A DNA stretch of 64,000 bases. Source: Flavobacteriaceae bacterium. Lineage in GTDB: Bacteria; Bacteroidota; Bacteroidia; Flavobacteriales; Flavobacteriaceae. Position 1 is the first letter of the stretch; every line of letters starts with the position of its first letter. The position numbers were made by a program, and so were the translations under genes. Location: positions 124,001 through 188,000 of the forward strand of contig CANFHF010000001.1 of assembly GCA_947446635.1 (NCBI GenBank), given 5' to 3'. Below are positions 7,399 through 16,720 of the stretch, piece by piece. A model generated the notes under the pieces. It was not told the origin of the DNA and searched no databases. It was given only the letters and a program-made list of their open reading frames with translations.

Positions 7399-8166
7399 TT
7401 ATTTTCTCTTGAGAATTTTATATTCTTCATAACAAGAACTAATAGCGTCTAGAATTTGCAAGTCGTTGGCGGTTTTTACAAAGGACTCAGAATAACTGCA
7501 ACGTTCCAATATTTGTGCTATTTCATTTTTGTCCACGCCCAAGAGAACGGCAACGGTTTCTCGGTCAAACTTGGTTTCGAGTAGATTCCGAACCGTATCA
7601 TCCTTCTTCATTTCCTTTAGTCTTTTAAGTTCTTTGGGTTTCTTGCCAAAAAAATTATAAAGCATATCTGCCGGATTGAAAATGGAACCCATTACTTTTC
7701 CAAACGCACTTGGCGAATATTCTCCTGCTTCATAACCCCGGCTTAAGCCTGAAATACTATAACTGTAGTTCTCTTTTTCGGGAATTAATTTGGTATCGAT
7801 TTCAAGATATCCCGTCAGGTTAAAGGGTCTAATGACTACTTCTTCAAGTGCATAGGCTTTTTCGGTAAGGTAAATTTTAGTGGACTTGTTTTTTATCCAA
7901 TCGTTGGTTACTTTTATTTTTAGCGATTGAAATCCTAAAATGGATAGGTGTAAAGTGTCATTTGCGGTCACTTCTATTTCAAAAAGACCTTTGTCGTCTG
8001 TTGTTGTGCCTCTCATTTTATTGATATTAATGATATTCACATTTGATAAAGGGATTTGGGTATTGGCGTTAAGAATAATGCCGGAAACTTTTTTGGGGTA
8101 TTCCAACCCTTGTGCAATTGCATGGGCAGAAAGGAGTATAAAAAAGAAAACTACAAAATATTTCAT
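7399..8166 (-). CDS. Carboxypeptidase-regulatory-like domain protein, secreted
   Basis: A 255-residue protein with a signal peptide (MKYFVVFFFILLSAHAIAQ). Residues about 28-105 form a CarboxypepD_reg-like beta-sandwich (VSGIILNANTQIPLSNVNI, TTDDKGLFEI, LSILGFQSLKI), the same module found at the N-terminus of TonB receptors. The rest has no family I recognise; it ends in a charged helical segment. Such stand-alone proteins are common in Flavobacteriaceae and their role is not known. It sits downstream of the DEAD-box gene on the same strand with an 86-base gap and no clear terminator between, so it may be partly co-transcribed. Confidence 0.75.
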   Translation of the reverse strand: MKYFVVFFFILLSAHAIAQGLEYPKKVSGIILNANTQIPLSNVNIININKMRGTTTDDKGLFEIEVTANDTLHLSILGFQSLKIKVTNDWIKNKSTKIYLTEKAYALEEVVIRPFNLTGYLEIDTKLIPEKENYSYSISGLSRGYEAGEYSPSAFGKVMGSIFNPADMLYNFFGKKPKELKRLKEMKKDDTVRNLLETKFDRETVAVLLGVDKNEIAQILERCSYSESFVKTANDLQILDAISSCYEEYKILKRK

Positions 8167-8252
8167 ACGTGGTTTTAAAACTTTAAAAGTACTAAAATGG
8201 GTTTGAATATTTTGTAGTTTCCCTATAATTATAAGAAAATTAACAGAAAATG

Positions 8253-10205
8253 TTAGCTTTTTCTAGGTCTTTTTTCTCTTGGAGTGTCGCCAAAACTTTC
8301 AGAACGTCTTGCGGGTCTTTCTGAAGAACCGCCATCGCGTCTTGGAGCATCTGAGGATCTTGGCGCTCTATCAGAGAAACCTCCAGTTCTTGGCGCGGAA
8401 CTACTTCTAGGTCCAAATCCACCTTCTCTAGGTGCCGAACTTCTGTCGCTTCTAAATCCGCCTTCCCGTCTTGGAGCAAAGTTTCCTTCTCTTCTAGGGG
8501 CAAAACCTCTATCACCACCAGAACGACCTCCGCCAAAACCACCAGAACCTCTTCCGTTGTGGTCGCGTCTTCCGCCTCCGTCGTTTTTAGAAATCTCCAC
8601 ATTGATGCGACGTCCTTCTAATTGTACGTTGTTCAATATTTCCATCACTTTATCAGTGTGTTCTGGATCCGTGTTAAAGAAAGAGAATCCTTCTTTAACG
8701 TCTACTTTAAAAACGTCATCACGACCAAGGTCTAATGTTTCTTTTAAGTAATCTTTCAATGTCATCCAATCAAAATTGTCCCTAGATCCAATGTTGACAA
8801 AATATCTTGTAGCACCACTGTTGTTGCTTTCTCTTGAACCGCCATCTCTATCGTCACGTTCGCGTCTTTCTGAGCCCGAAGATTGATTAGAGATATCTCT
8901 ATTTTTTTTGTAATAAGCAATAAATCGGTTGAATTCTACCGAAACCATTTTTTTAATCAATTCTTCTTTCGATAATCCTTCTAAAACGCTGTTGATAGCA
9001 GGAAGATAGTTGTCAATTTCATGATCTACTTCGGTATCTTTAATCTTGTTGGCTAAGTGCAACAATTGAATTTCACAAATTTCAATCCCAGAAGGAATCG
9101 ATTTTTCTTCAAATTTTTGTTTGATGATTCTTTCGATTGAAGAAATCTTACGTATTTCACTTTTTGTTACAATAACGATAGAAGTCCCTAGTTTACCTGC
9201 GCGACCTGTTCGGCCAGAGCGGTGGTTATAGGTTTCGATTTCGTCAGGTAATTGATAATTTACTACATGGGTAATGTTGTCAACGTCAATTCCACGAGCA
9301 GCTACATCAGTAGCAACAAGCATTTGGATTTGGCGACCTCTAAAAGATTTCATAACCCCATCACGTTGCGCTTGAGATAAATCTCCGTGCAAGGCTGCGG
9401 CGCTATATCCGTCTTCAATTAATTTTTCGGCAACAGCTTGTGTGTCGCGTTTCGTTCTACAAAAAACTACGGAAAAAATGTCTGGATTAGCATCGGCCAA
9501 TCGTTTCAAAGCTTCGTAACGGTCACGGGCATTTACTAAGTAATATTCGTGAGAAACGGTAGCTGAACCAGAGTTTTTGGCTCCAACCGTAATTTCTAAT
9601 GGGTCACGCATGAATTGTTTTGCAATTCTTGCTACTTCTGCCGGCATGGTAGCCGAAAATAACCATGTGTTTTTGTCGTCTGGCGTAGTAGATAAGATGT
9701 TTACGATGTCTTCATAGAAGCCCATGTTTAACATTTCATCTGCTTCGTCAAGAATACAATAATTAATTTGGGTAATGTTTACCAATCCCCTGTTAATCAT
9801 GTCTTGCATTCTACCTGGAGTTGCTACAATAATTTGTGCGCCTCTTTTGATGTCCCTAGCTTGGTCAGTAATACTTGCGCCCCCATAAACAGCCACTACA
9901 TTAATACCTTTTTCGTATTTAGAGTAGTTTTTAATCTCGTTTGTAATCTGCAAACATAGTTCGCGGGTAGGTGATAAAATTAACGCCTGTGTATTTCTGT
10001 TGTTGGCATCAATTTTTTGAATGACTGGAAAACCGAAAGCTGCCGTTTTCCCTGTCCCTGTCTGAGCCAACGCAACTAAATCAATGTCTTGTTCCAATAA
10101 TAGGGGAATCGCTTTCTCCTGTACTTCGGTCGGATTCTCAAATCCTAGATCGATAATCGCACGTTGTAGCGATTCACTCAATCCTAATTGTTCAAATTTG
10201 TTCAT
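8253..10205 (-). CDS. deaD: DEAD-box ATP-dependent RNA helicase with DbpA RNA-binding domain
   Basis: A 650-residue helicase. Q motif FEQLG at the N-terminus, Walker A AQTGTGKT (47-54), PTRELC, DEAD (LDEADEML), SAT (LFSATMP), ATDVAARGID and HRSGRTGRAG are all present. A DbpA/CsdA-type RNA-binding domain follows at about 465-540 (VNIGSRDNFDW, FFNTD), then about 100 residues of Arg/Gly/Ser-rich low complexity. It remodels RNA, most likely in ribosome assembly or cold adaptation as for DeaD/CsdA. The start is set at 10205 (MNKFEQLG): a longer start at 10229 would lie inside the -7 box. Subfamily assignment to DeaD rather than RhlE rests on the DbpA domain. Confidence 0.93.
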   Translation of the reverse strand: MNKFEQLGLSESLQRAIIDLGFENPTEVQEKAIPLLLEQDIDLVALAQTGTGKTAAFGFPVIQKIDANNRNTQALILSPTRELCLQITNEIKNYSKYEKGINVVAVYGGASITDQARDIKRGAQIIVATPGRMQDMINRGLVNITQINYCILDEADEMLNMGFYEDIVNILSTTPDDKNTWLFSATMPAEVARIAKQFMRDPLEITVGAKNSGSATVSHEYYLVNARDRYEALKRLADANPDIFSVVFCRTKRDTQAVAEKLIEDGYSAAALHGDLSQAQRDGVMKSFRGRQIQMLVATDVAARGIDVDNITHVVNYQLPDEIETYNHRSGRTGRAGKLGTSIVIVTKSEIRKISSIERIIKQKFEEKSIPSGIEICEIQLLHLANKIKDTEVDHEIDNYLPAINSVLEGLSKEELIKKMVSVEFNRFIAYYKKNRDISNQSSGSERRERDDRDGGSRESNNSGATRYFVNIGSRDNFDWMTLKDYLKETLDLGRDDVFKVDVKEGFSFFNTDPEHTDKVMEILNNVQLEGRRINVEISKNDGGGRRDHNGRGSGGFGGGRSGGDRGFAPRREGNFAPRREGGFRSDRSSAPREGGFGPRSSSAPRTGGFSDRAPRSSDAPRRDGGSSERPARRSESFGDTPREKRPRKS

Positions 10206-10226
10206 ATGTGTTTTTAAAATTTGGTG

Positions 10227-10234
10227 CAAAAGTA
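10227..10234 (-). promoter_or_regulatory. -7 box of the DEAD-box helicase gene; decides the start
   Basis: The minus strand reads TACTTTTG (TAnnTTTG), 21 bases before the ATG at 10205. An in-frame upstream ATG at 10229 falls inside this box and cannot be on the transcript. Confidence 0.55.
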
Positions 10235-10305
10235 CAGTTAAAAACCGATATAATCTAATAGAAAATTCAGATTTGTATTTTTATTATTATTTGGAAATCA
10301 ATTAG

Positions 10306-10878
10306 TTAGTTTTTTATAAACTCAATTAGTTGTTCGGTTGCTTTGCCACGATGGCTTACGAGGCTTTTTTCTTCGAGTGAAAGTTGGGCAAAAGTAACAT
10401 CATAACCTTCAGGTTGAAAGATAGGATCATAGCCAAAACCTTGATTTCCTGTTTTTTCTAAGGTGATTTTGCCTTTGGCAATACCTGTGAAAAGCTGTTG
10501 ATTTCCATTTAAATTTAAGACAATAACGGTTTTAAATTGGGCTGTTCGGTTGGTTGCATTGGTTAAAGCTTCCAATAATTTATTCATATTGTCATCTGAA
10601 TTGCATTGCGCTCCGGCGTATCGAGCTGAGAAAACACCTGGCGCACCATTTAAAGCGGCTACTTCAAGTCCAGTATCGTCTGCAAAGCAATCGTATCCGT
10701 ATTTTTCAGTAACATAATTGGCCTTCATTATAGCATTTTCTTCTATGGTAGCTCCTGTTTCTGGAATTTCCTCGAAACAACCAATACTTTCTAGGCTAAC
10801 AATTTCAATGCTTTCAGGAAGTAATTGTTGTACTTCAAGAATTTTATTTTTATTATTGGTAGCGAAAACGAGTTTCAT
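10306..10878 (-). CDS. rdgB: dITP/XTP pyrophosphatase (non-canonical purine NTP pyrophosphatase)
   Basis: A 190-residue protein of the HAM1/RdgB family. It hydrolyses dITP, XTP and ITP to monophosphates and pyrophosphate, keeping deaminated purines out of nucleic acids. Seen: the N-terminal FATNNKNKILEV substrate loop, DDTGLEVAALNGAPGVFSARYAG with the catalytic Asp pair, GFGYDPIF, and SHRGKA near the C-terminus. Length is normal. The start has a -7 box 20 bases upstream. The small RNA candidate lies upstream on the other strand. Confidence 0.96.
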   Translation of the reverse strand: MKLVFATNNKNKILEVQQLLPESIEIVSLESIGCFEEIPETGATIEENAIMKANYVTEKYGYDCFADDTGLEVAALNGAPGVFSARYAGAQCNSDDNMNKLLEALTNATNRTAQFKTVIVLNLNGNQQLFTGIAKGKITLEKTGNQGFGYDPIFQPEGYDVTFAQLSLEEKSLVSHRGKATEQLIEFIKN

Positions 10879-10898
10879 AATTTATCTTTTTTAGGCTA

Positions 10899-10906
10899 CA
10901 AAGATA
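10899..10906 (-). promoter_or_regulatory. -7 box of rdgB
   Basis: The minus strand reads TATCTTTG, an exact TAnnTTTG match, 20 bases before the start codon. No -33 TTG at the usual spacing. Confidence 0.5.
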
Positions 10907-11047
10907 ATTCTTTTCTTATTTTGATCTGCTTGAAGGATTGATAGCGAAATAATTTCAGCCAGTAAAGCAATTTTTACGAGGTCACAACCAACACGTTAAA
11001 AAATAGTTAAAAAACTAGTATTCAGTTTTTTATGTTAAAATAAATTG

Positions 11048-11055
11048 TAAATTTG
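11048..11055 (+). promoter_or_regulatory. -7 box for the small RNA
   Basis: TAAATTTG matches TAnnTTTG exactly. A T-rich TTTTTTATG lies near the -33 position (about 11025-11033) without a perfect TTG. Predicted transcription starts at about 11061, the first base of the closing stem of the RNA. Confidence 0.5.
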
Positions 11056-11060
11056 AGTGT

Positions 11061-11196
11061 GGTTTTGATTAATTACTTGAGTATATCAATCTCAACAGAA
11101 AAGATTATTCAATAGTCAACCGCCGTAAGGTATGTAGTTGATAATGGTAAATCAAAATCTACGATGGGAGGTCTGTAATAAGACCTCCTTTTTTTT
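11061..11196 (+). ncRNA. Candidate small RNA with 6S-like fold (possible 6S-Flavo RNA)
   Basis: A ~136-nt transcript unit without an open frame lies in the 348-base gap between rdgB and clpC, with a -7 box just before it and a strong terminator at its end. GGTTTTGATT (11061-11070) pairs with AATCAAAATC (11150-11159), a 10-bp closing stem with one G-U. Inside, an asymmetric bubble (11071-11083 / 11144-11149) leads to a second stem, 11084-11090 with 11137-11143, and an apical region with a small ACC/GGT hairpin. A closing stem, a central bubble and an apical stem is the layout of 6S RNA, the RNA polymerase-binding regulator; Rfam has a separate flavobacterial 6S family. Identity as 6S is an inference; that this is a non-coding transcript is better supported. 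The gap before it (10907-11047) holds nothing else I can support. Confidence 0.6.
11167..11196 (+). terminator. Intrinsic terminator of the small RNA
   Basis: GGAGGTCT (11167-11174) pairs perfectly with AGACCTCC (11181-11188) across a 6-base loop and is followed by eight T's. There is no U tract on the minus strand, so it serves a plus-strand transcript and not clpC. Confidence 0.85.
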
Positions 11197-11213
11197 GTAT
11201 TTACTTGGAGTAA

Positions 11214-11242
11214 AGAAAAAAACCTACTAATTAGTAGGTTTT
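11214..11242 (-). terminator. Terminator of clpC overlapping its stop codon
   Basis: AAAAACCTACTA and TAGTAGGTTTTT form a near-perfect palindrome that includes the last clpC codons and the TAG stop at 11227-11229; the minus-strand U tract follows. The coding end and the terminator share sequence. Confidence 0.75.
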
Positions 11243-13770
11243 TCCGCTTTTTGAACATTTACAGTTAGTTCTTGCGAGGTGTCATCTAAGTCCATGAAAA
11301 TTTCATCCCCTACGGCAATTTTGGAAGTGATAATTTTTTCGGCAAGTGAGTCTTCAACATATTTTTGAATAGCTCTTTTTAAAGGTCTAGCGCCAAATTG
11401 CCTGTCAAAACCTTTCTCCGCAATAAATGCTTTTGCCGAATCAGAAAGATTTAATTGATAGCCCAATTCTTTTACACGATCGTATAATTTTTTTAATTCA
11501 ATTTCAATTATTAAATCAATATCCTGTTTTTCTAATGTATTAAACACAATCACATCATCAATTCTGTTTAAAAATTCAGGCGCAAAAGTTTTCTTTAAGG
11601 CATTTTCTATAATACTTTTCGAATTATCATCTTCTTGCGCTACTTTTGCAGCGGTTCCAAAACCAACACCTTGTCCAAAATCCTTCAATTGGCGTGCCCC
11701 CACATTTGAAGTCATAATGATAATAGTGTTTTTAAAATCAATTTTCCGACCTAAGCTATCCGTTAAGAAACCATCGTCTAGGACTTGGAGAAGCATATTA
11801 AACACATCTGGATGTGCTTTTTCGATTTCATCTAATAGTACCACGCAATAGGGTTTACGACGTACTTTCTCTGTTAATTGTCCGCCTTCTTCATAGCCAA
11901 CATATCCCGGAGGTGCTCCGACTAGTCGAGAGATGGAAAATTTTTCCATGTATTCGCTCATGTCAATTCGAATAAGGGCATCCTCGGAATCGAATAATTC
12001 TTTGGCGAGAACTTTGGCTAACTGTGTTTTCCCAACACCAGTTTGTCCTAAGAAAATAAAGGACCCAATTGGTCGGTTAGGATCTTTCAGTCCAGCTCGA
12101 TTTCTTTGAATAGAACGAGCAATTTTAACCACAGCTTCTTTTTGCCCAATAACTTTACCTTCAATAAGTTCCGGAAGATTAGCTAATTTATTACTTTCAG
12201 TTTGAGCAATACGATTTACTGGAATTCCAGTCATCATAGAAACTACATCGGCAACATTGTCTTCGGTAACTTCAATACGATTATTTTTTGCATCTTCTTC
12301 CCAAAGTTCTTGCGCTACTGCCAAGTCTTTTTCGATTCGTTTCTCGTCATCACGAAGTTTGGCGGCTTCCTCATATTTCTGTTTTTTGACCACTGAATTT
12401 TTCAATTCACGTACATCTTCTAATTGTCGTTCCAGTTCCAAAATTTGTTTAGGAACATCAATGTTTACAATATGAACTCGAGAGCCAGCTTCGTCTAAGG
12501 CATCAATAGCTTTGTCTGGCAAGAAACGCTCGGACATGTATCTGTCAGTCAATTTAACACAAGCCTCAATAGCTTCAGGAGAATAAGTTACATTGTGATG
12601 GTCTTCATATTTATCTTTTATGTTATTTAATATAGTAATGGTTTCCGCTACTGAGGTGGGTTCGATAATTACCTTTTGAAAACGTCGCTCAAGTGCGCCA
12701 TCTTTTTCGATATATTGTCGGTATTCATCAAGAGTTGTGGCTCCGATACATTGAATTTCGCCTCTAGACAAAGCAGGTTTAAACATATTAGAAGCGTCTA
12801 AAGATCCAGTGGCTCCACCAGCACCTACAATGGTGTGAATTTCGTCAATAAAAAGGATGATATCGTTGTTTTTTTCTAATTCATTCATTACGGCTTTCAT
12901 TCGCTCTTCAAACTGACCTCTGTATTTTGTCCCGGCCACAAGACTAGCTAAATCAAGGGTAACCACTCGTTTATTGAATAATATGCGAGATACCTTCTTT
13001 TGGATAATGCGTAAAGCCAATCCTTCGGCAATAGCAGATTTCCCAACACCGGGCTCTCCTATAAGAAGAGGATTGTTCTTTTTTCGACGGCTTAAAATTT
13101 GAGAAACACGTTCGATTTCTTTCTCGCGACCCACAACAGGATCTAATTTACCATCTTCTGCCATTTCGGTTAAATCTCTACCAAAATTATCTAAAACAGG
13201 TGTTTTGGATTTTTTGTTAGATTTATTGGCCGGATTGTTAAAGGTGCCCTCTTTTAAACTGTCATCTTGTCCTGAATCTTCACTGTAAGAGTCGTTTCTT
13301 GGCAAGTTTTCGATAAAATCTTCTTCGCTTGGTGTCATGTTTAAATATTGTTCTTTGGCTATATCGTAATCTATTTTCAGTTTATTTAATAGCTTGGTTG
13401 TTGGGTCATTTTCATTTCTTAAAATACATAATAATAAGTGTGCGGTGCTAATAGAGGTGCTGTGAAACACTTTTGCTTCTAGGAAAGTAGTTTTCAAAGC
13501 GCGCTCTGCTTGCCGTGTAAGATGTAGATTTTTCTTTTCGTTGTTAATTTCTACGTTTGGACTTGCGGGGCTTAATATTTCTACTTTTCTTCTAAGATGC
13601 TCTAAGTCGATAGCTAAATTATGCAATATATTAATTGCTTTACCATTCCCGTCCCTTAAAATGCCCAGCATCAAATGTTCAGTCCCTATGAAGTCATGTC
13701 CTAATCGCAAAGCTTCTTCCTTGCTATAAGTAATAACATCTTTTACTCTTGGTGAAAAATTATCATCCAT
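11227..13770 (-). CDS. clpC: ClpC-type AAA+ chaperone of the Clp protease
   Basis: An 847-residue HSP100 unfoldase that feeds substrates to ClpP. N-terminal double Clp repeat (SPRVKDVITYSKEEALRLGH, GTEHLMLGIL; TRQAERALKT, STAHLLLCIL), first AAA domain with GEPGVGKS and ILFIDEIHTIVGAG, a middle UVR-like region (KYEEAAKLRDDEK) that marks ClpC rather than ClpB or ClpA, second AAA domain with GQTGVGKT and VVLLDEIEKAHPD, and a C-terminal D2-small domain. The start is 13770 (MDDNFSPRVK); a longer frame to 13821 would run through the promoter. It is monocistronic and is divergent from gyrA. No mcsA/mcsB/ctsR partners are near, unlike Firmicutes. Confidence 0.96.
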   Translation of the reverse strand: MDDNFSPRVKDVITYSKEEALRLGHDFIGTEHLMLGILRDGNGKAINILHNLAIDLEHLRRKVEILSPASPNVEINNEKKNLHLTRQAERALKTTFLEAKVFHSTSISTAHLLLCILRNENDPTTKLLNKLKIDYDIAKEQYLNMTPSEEDFIENLPRNDSYSEDSGQDDSLKEGTFNNPANKSNKKSKTPVLDNFGRDLTEMAEDGKLDPVVGREKEIERVSQILSRRKKNNPLLIGEPGVGKSAIAEGLALRIIQKKVSRILFNKRVVTLDLASLVAGTKYRGQFEERMKAVMNELEKNNDIILFIDEIHTIVGAGGATGSLDASNMFKPALSRGEIQCIGATTLDEYRQYIEKDGALERRFQKVIIEPTSVAETITILNNIKDKYEDHHNVTYSPEAIEACVKLTDRYMSERFLPDKAIDALDEAGSRVHIVNIDVPKQILELERQLEDVRELKNSVVKKQKYEEAAKLRDDEKRIEKDLAVAQELWEEDAKNNRIEVTEDNVADVVSMMTGIPVNRIAQTESNKLANLPELIEGKVIGQKEAVVKIARSIQRNRAGLKDPNRPIGSFIFLGQTGVGKTQLAKVLAKELFDSEDALIRIDMSEYMEKFSISRLVGAPPGYVGYEEGGQLTEKVRRKPYCVVLLDEIEKAHPDVFNMLLQVLDDGFLTDSLGRKIDFKNTIIIMTSNVGARQLKDFGQGVGFGTAAKVAQEDDNSKSIIENALKKTFAPEFLNRIDDVIVFNTLEKQDIDLIIEIELKKLYDRVKELGYQLNLSDSAKAFIAEKGFDRQFGARPLKRAIQKYVEDSLAEKIITSKIAVGDEIFMDLDDTSQELTVNVQKAEKPTN

Positions 13771-13790
13771 AATATGATTGTATTGTAACG

Positions 13791-13824
13791 TAAATTTAGT
13801 GAATTTGAATATGAAAAACAAAAA
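13791..13824 (-). promoter_or_regulatory. Promoter of clpC; decides the start
   Basis: On the minus strand TTTTTG (13819-13824) is followed after exactly 20 bases by TAAATTTA (13791-13798), one base off TAnnTTTG. The upstream in-frame ATG at 13821 lies in the -33 element, so the start at 13770 is used, with a very short leader. Confidence 0.55.
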
Positions 13825-13956
13825 TCATTCCCTTTAAGAACTTCTGTCTGCTAATTGACAAAAAAAGAATGAAATAAACGTTAAATATCACTTAATTTAT
13901 TAACTAAAAGCGGACTAAAATTTGTTAATAAATCTTTGAAATTTGCATGATAAAAG

Positions 13957-13988
13957 TTGATTTAAAAAATCAAAAGGATGTATATTAG
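13957..13988 (+). promoter_or_regulatory. Probable promoter of gyrA
   Basis: TTG (13957-13959) and TATATTAG (13981-13988, one mismatch to TAnnTTTG) are 21 bases apart, 41 bases before the gyrA start. The rest of the clpC-gyrA gap is AT-rich with no other feature seen. Confidence 0.45.
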
Positions 13989-14029
13989 CACGTTTTGAAA
14001 CTAAAATAATTTTTTAAATATAACAACTT

Positions 14030-16675
14030 ATGTCTGAAGGAGAAAAGTTAATTCCTATTAACATTGAAGATGAAATGAAATCAGCTTACATCGATTATTC
14101 GATGTCGGTAATTGTATCAAGAGCGCTTCCTGATGTTAGAGATGGCTTGAAACCCGTGCATCGTAGAGTGCTTTACGGAATGTATGATCTAGGAGTTTTT
14201 TCAAATAAAGCCCACAAAAAATCGGCAAGGATTGTCGGAGAAGTTTTAGGAAAGTATCATCCACACGGTGACACCTCTGTTTATGATGCGATGGTTCGTA
14301 TGGCTCAGGAATGGAGTTTACGCTATTTATTGGTTGACGGTCAAGGTAACTTTGGTTCTGTCGATGGTGATAGTCCAGCTGCGATGCGATATACAGAAGC
14401 TAGAATGCGCAAAATTTCGGAAGAAATAATGGCCGATATCGAAAAAGAAACGGTTGACTTCCAACTGAACTTTGACGATACTTTGTATGAGCCAAAAGTA
14501 ATGCCTACAAGAGTCCCTACTTTATTAATAAATGGTGCCACCGGAATTGCGGTAGGTATGGCCACTAATATGCCCCCTCATAATCTTACGGAAGTTATCA
14601 ACGGAACCTTAGCTTATATTGATAATAACGAAATTGAGATAGATGAATTAATGAATCATATAAAGGCCCCGGATTTTCCAACCGGTGGAACAATTTATGG
14701 TTATGAAGGTGTTCGTGAAGCCTTTAAAACAGGTAGAGGACGTATTGTAATGCGTGCCAAAATTGGTTTTGAAGAAGTGGAGGGCAGAGAATGTATCATC
14801 GTTACCGAAATTCCGTACCAAGTCAATAAGGCCGATATGATCAAGCGTACCGCCGACTTAGTAAATGATAAAAAAATTGAGGGTATTGCCAATATTCGTG
14901 ATGAATCGGATAGAAATGGTATGCGTATCGTTTATATTTTGAAACGCGATGCCACGCCAAATGTGGTTTTAAATACACTTTACAAGTTTACGCAATTACA
15001 ATCATCTTTCAGTGTTAATAATATTGCATTGGTAAAAGGACGGCCTCAAATGTTGAATCTGAAAGACATGATTCACTATTTTGTGGAACACCGCCATGAT
15101 GTTGTGGTTCGTAGAACACAATTTGATTTGCGTAAAGCCGAAGAAAGAGCCCATATTTTAGAAGGATTAATTATTGCTTCGGACAATATTGACGAAGTTA
15201 TTGCCTTAATCAAATCTTCAAAAAACACTGAAGAAGCTAGAGAAAAATTAATCGAAAGATTTAAATTATCCGACATCCAGTCTCGCGCCATTGTAGAAAT
15301 GCGTTTGCGTCAATTAACAGGTTTAGAGCAAGACAAATTAAGGGCGGAATATGAGGAAATAATGAAATTGATAGCTCATTTGCAAGCTTTATTAGCCGAT
15401 ATCAATTTAAGAACTGAATTAATTAAAGAAGAGCTTATTGAAATTCGTGAAAAATATGGGGATGCTCGTCGTTCTTTAATCGAATATTCAGGTGGTGATG
15501 TTAGTATTGAAGATTTAATTGCCGATGAGAATGTGGTTATTACCATTTCGCATGCGGGTTATATTAAACGTACCAATTTAACCGAATACAAAACCCAGAA
15601 TAGAGGAGGAGTTGGTCAAAAAAGTGCAGGAACTAGAGATTTAGATTTCTTGGAACACATGTTTGTCGCCACGAATCATCAATACATGATGTTCTTTACC
15701 CAAAAGGGAAAATGTTTTTGGATGCGCGTTTACGAAATTCCTGAAGGAAGTAAAACAGCCAAAGGCCGTGCTTTACAGAACTTAATTAACATCGAAAGTG
15801 ACGACAAAGTAAAAGCCTTTATTTGTACCCAAGATTTAAAGGACAAGGAGTATACAAATAGTCATAACCTTATTATGGTAACCACAAAAGGTCAGGTTAA
15901 GAAAACTTCTTTGGATAAATATTCTAAACCAAGAGTAAATGGCGTTGCTGCTATTACTATTAAGGAAGGTGATGAGTTGTTGGAAGCAAAATTAACCAAT
16001 GGTGAAAGTCAAATCCTTTTGGCCGTGAAATCAGGGAAATTGGTTCGTTTTGAAGAAACTAAAACACGTCCAATGGGAAGAACAGCCTCTGGAGTTCGTG
16101 GAATCACCTTAAAAGATGATACGGATGAAGTTATTGGTATGGTAACGGTTGATAAGAATGATATAAACGATTCGCAAATTTTAGTGGTAACTGAAAATGG
16201 ATACGGTAAACGTACCAAATTAGTTGACGAAGATGGTGAAGATGTTTATAGAATTACAAATCGTGGTGGAAAGGGTGTTAAAACTTTGAATATTACCGAG
16301 AAAACAGGAAAACTAATTTCGATAAACGCTGTAACTGACGCAGATGATTTGATGATTATCAACAAGTCTGGATTAACAATTAGAATGGCAGTTGAAGATT
16401 TAAGAGTTATGGGACGTGCTACTCAAGGAGTAAAATTGATCAACCTCAAAGGAACCGATTCAATAGCTGCAGTTACAAAAGTAATGAAAGATGATGTTGT
16501 AGAAGTAGTTGTTGACGAAGATGGAAACATCATAGAAACGGAAGCCATTGAAAGGGTAAAACCAGTTTTGGAAGTTCTTGAAGATGAAGGCAGTGATGAT
16601 GAGGATGATGAGGAAGATGATTCAGATGAGGAAGATGATTCTGACGACGATGATTCTGACGAAGACGATGAGTAG
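14030..16675 (+). CDS. gyrA: DNA gyrase subunit A
   Basis: An 881-residue type IIA topoisomerase A subunit, which cuts and rejoins DNA and wraps it for negative supercoiling with GyrB. Catalytic Tyr121 lies in [10 protein letters not shown]; the quinolone-resistance region reads [12 protein letters not shown], with Thr82 and Asp86 at the positions of E. coli Ser83 and Asp87. A GyrA box QNRGGVG in the C-terminal beta-pinwheel separates it from ParC. The last ~30 residues are almost only Asp, Glu and Ser. A TPR protein gene follows after 45 bases on the same strand. Assignment as GyrA is firm because of the GyrA box and six-blade length. Confidence 0.97.
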   Translation: MSEGEKLIPINIEDEMKSAYIDYSMSVIVSRALPDVRDGLKPVHRRVLYGMYDLGVFSNKAHKKSARIVGEVLGKYHPHGDTSVYDAMVRMAQEWSLRYLLVDGQGNFGSVDGDSPAAMRYTEARMRKISEEIMADIEKETVDFQLNFDDTLYEPKVMPTRVPTLLINGATGIAVGMATNMPPHNLTEVINGTLAYIDNNEIEIDELMNHIKAPDFPTGGTIYGYEGVREAFKTGRGRIVMRAKIGFEEVEGRECIIVTEIPYQVNKADMIKRTADLVNDKKIEGIANIRDESDRNGMRIVYILKRDATPNVVLNTLYKFTQLQSSFSVNNIALVKGRPQMLNLKDMIHYFVEHRHDVVVRRTQFDLRKAEERAHILEGLIIASDNIDEVIALIKSSKNTEEAREKLIERFKLSDIQSRAIVEMRLRQLTGLEQDKLRAEYEEIMKLIAHLQALLADINLRTELIKEELIEIREKYGDARRSLIEYSGGDVSIEDLIADENVVITISHAGYIKRTNLTEYKTQNRGGVGQKSAGTRDLDFLEHMFVATNHQYMMFFTQKGKCFWMRVYEIPEGSKTAKGRALQNLINIESDDKVKAFICTQDLKDKEYTNSHNLIMVTTKGQVKKTSLDKYSKPRVNGVAAITIKEGDELLEAKLTNGESQILLAVKSGKLVRFEETKTRPMGRTASGVRGITLKDDTDEVIGMVTVDKNDINDSQILVVTENGYGKRTKLVDEDGEDVYRITNRGGKGVKTLNITEKTGKLISINAVTDADDLMIINKSGLTIRMAVEDLRVMGRATQGVKLINLKGTDSIAAVTKVMKDDVVEVVVDEDGNIIETEAIERVKPVLEVLEDEGSDDEDDEEDDSDEEDDSDDDDSDEDDE

Positions 16676-16720
16676 ATTTCAAATCTATTGAACATTAATA
16701 ATAATTATACATAATATAGT

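Noticed and set aside
8240..8751. Two open frames over the helicase tail, one on each strand
   Set aside because: Both are shadows of the Arg/Gly-rich repeat coding region and have repetitive, unnatural composition.
10891..11000. Minus-strand open stretch of ~36 codons upstream of rdgB
   Set aside because: It lacks an ATG, overlaps the rdgB promoter and its length is within chance for this base composition.
16423..16695. Poly-Ser open frame opposite the gyrA end
   Set aside because: It is the antisense of the Asp/Glu-rich GyrA tail; Ser runs come from complementing GAT/GAA codons.
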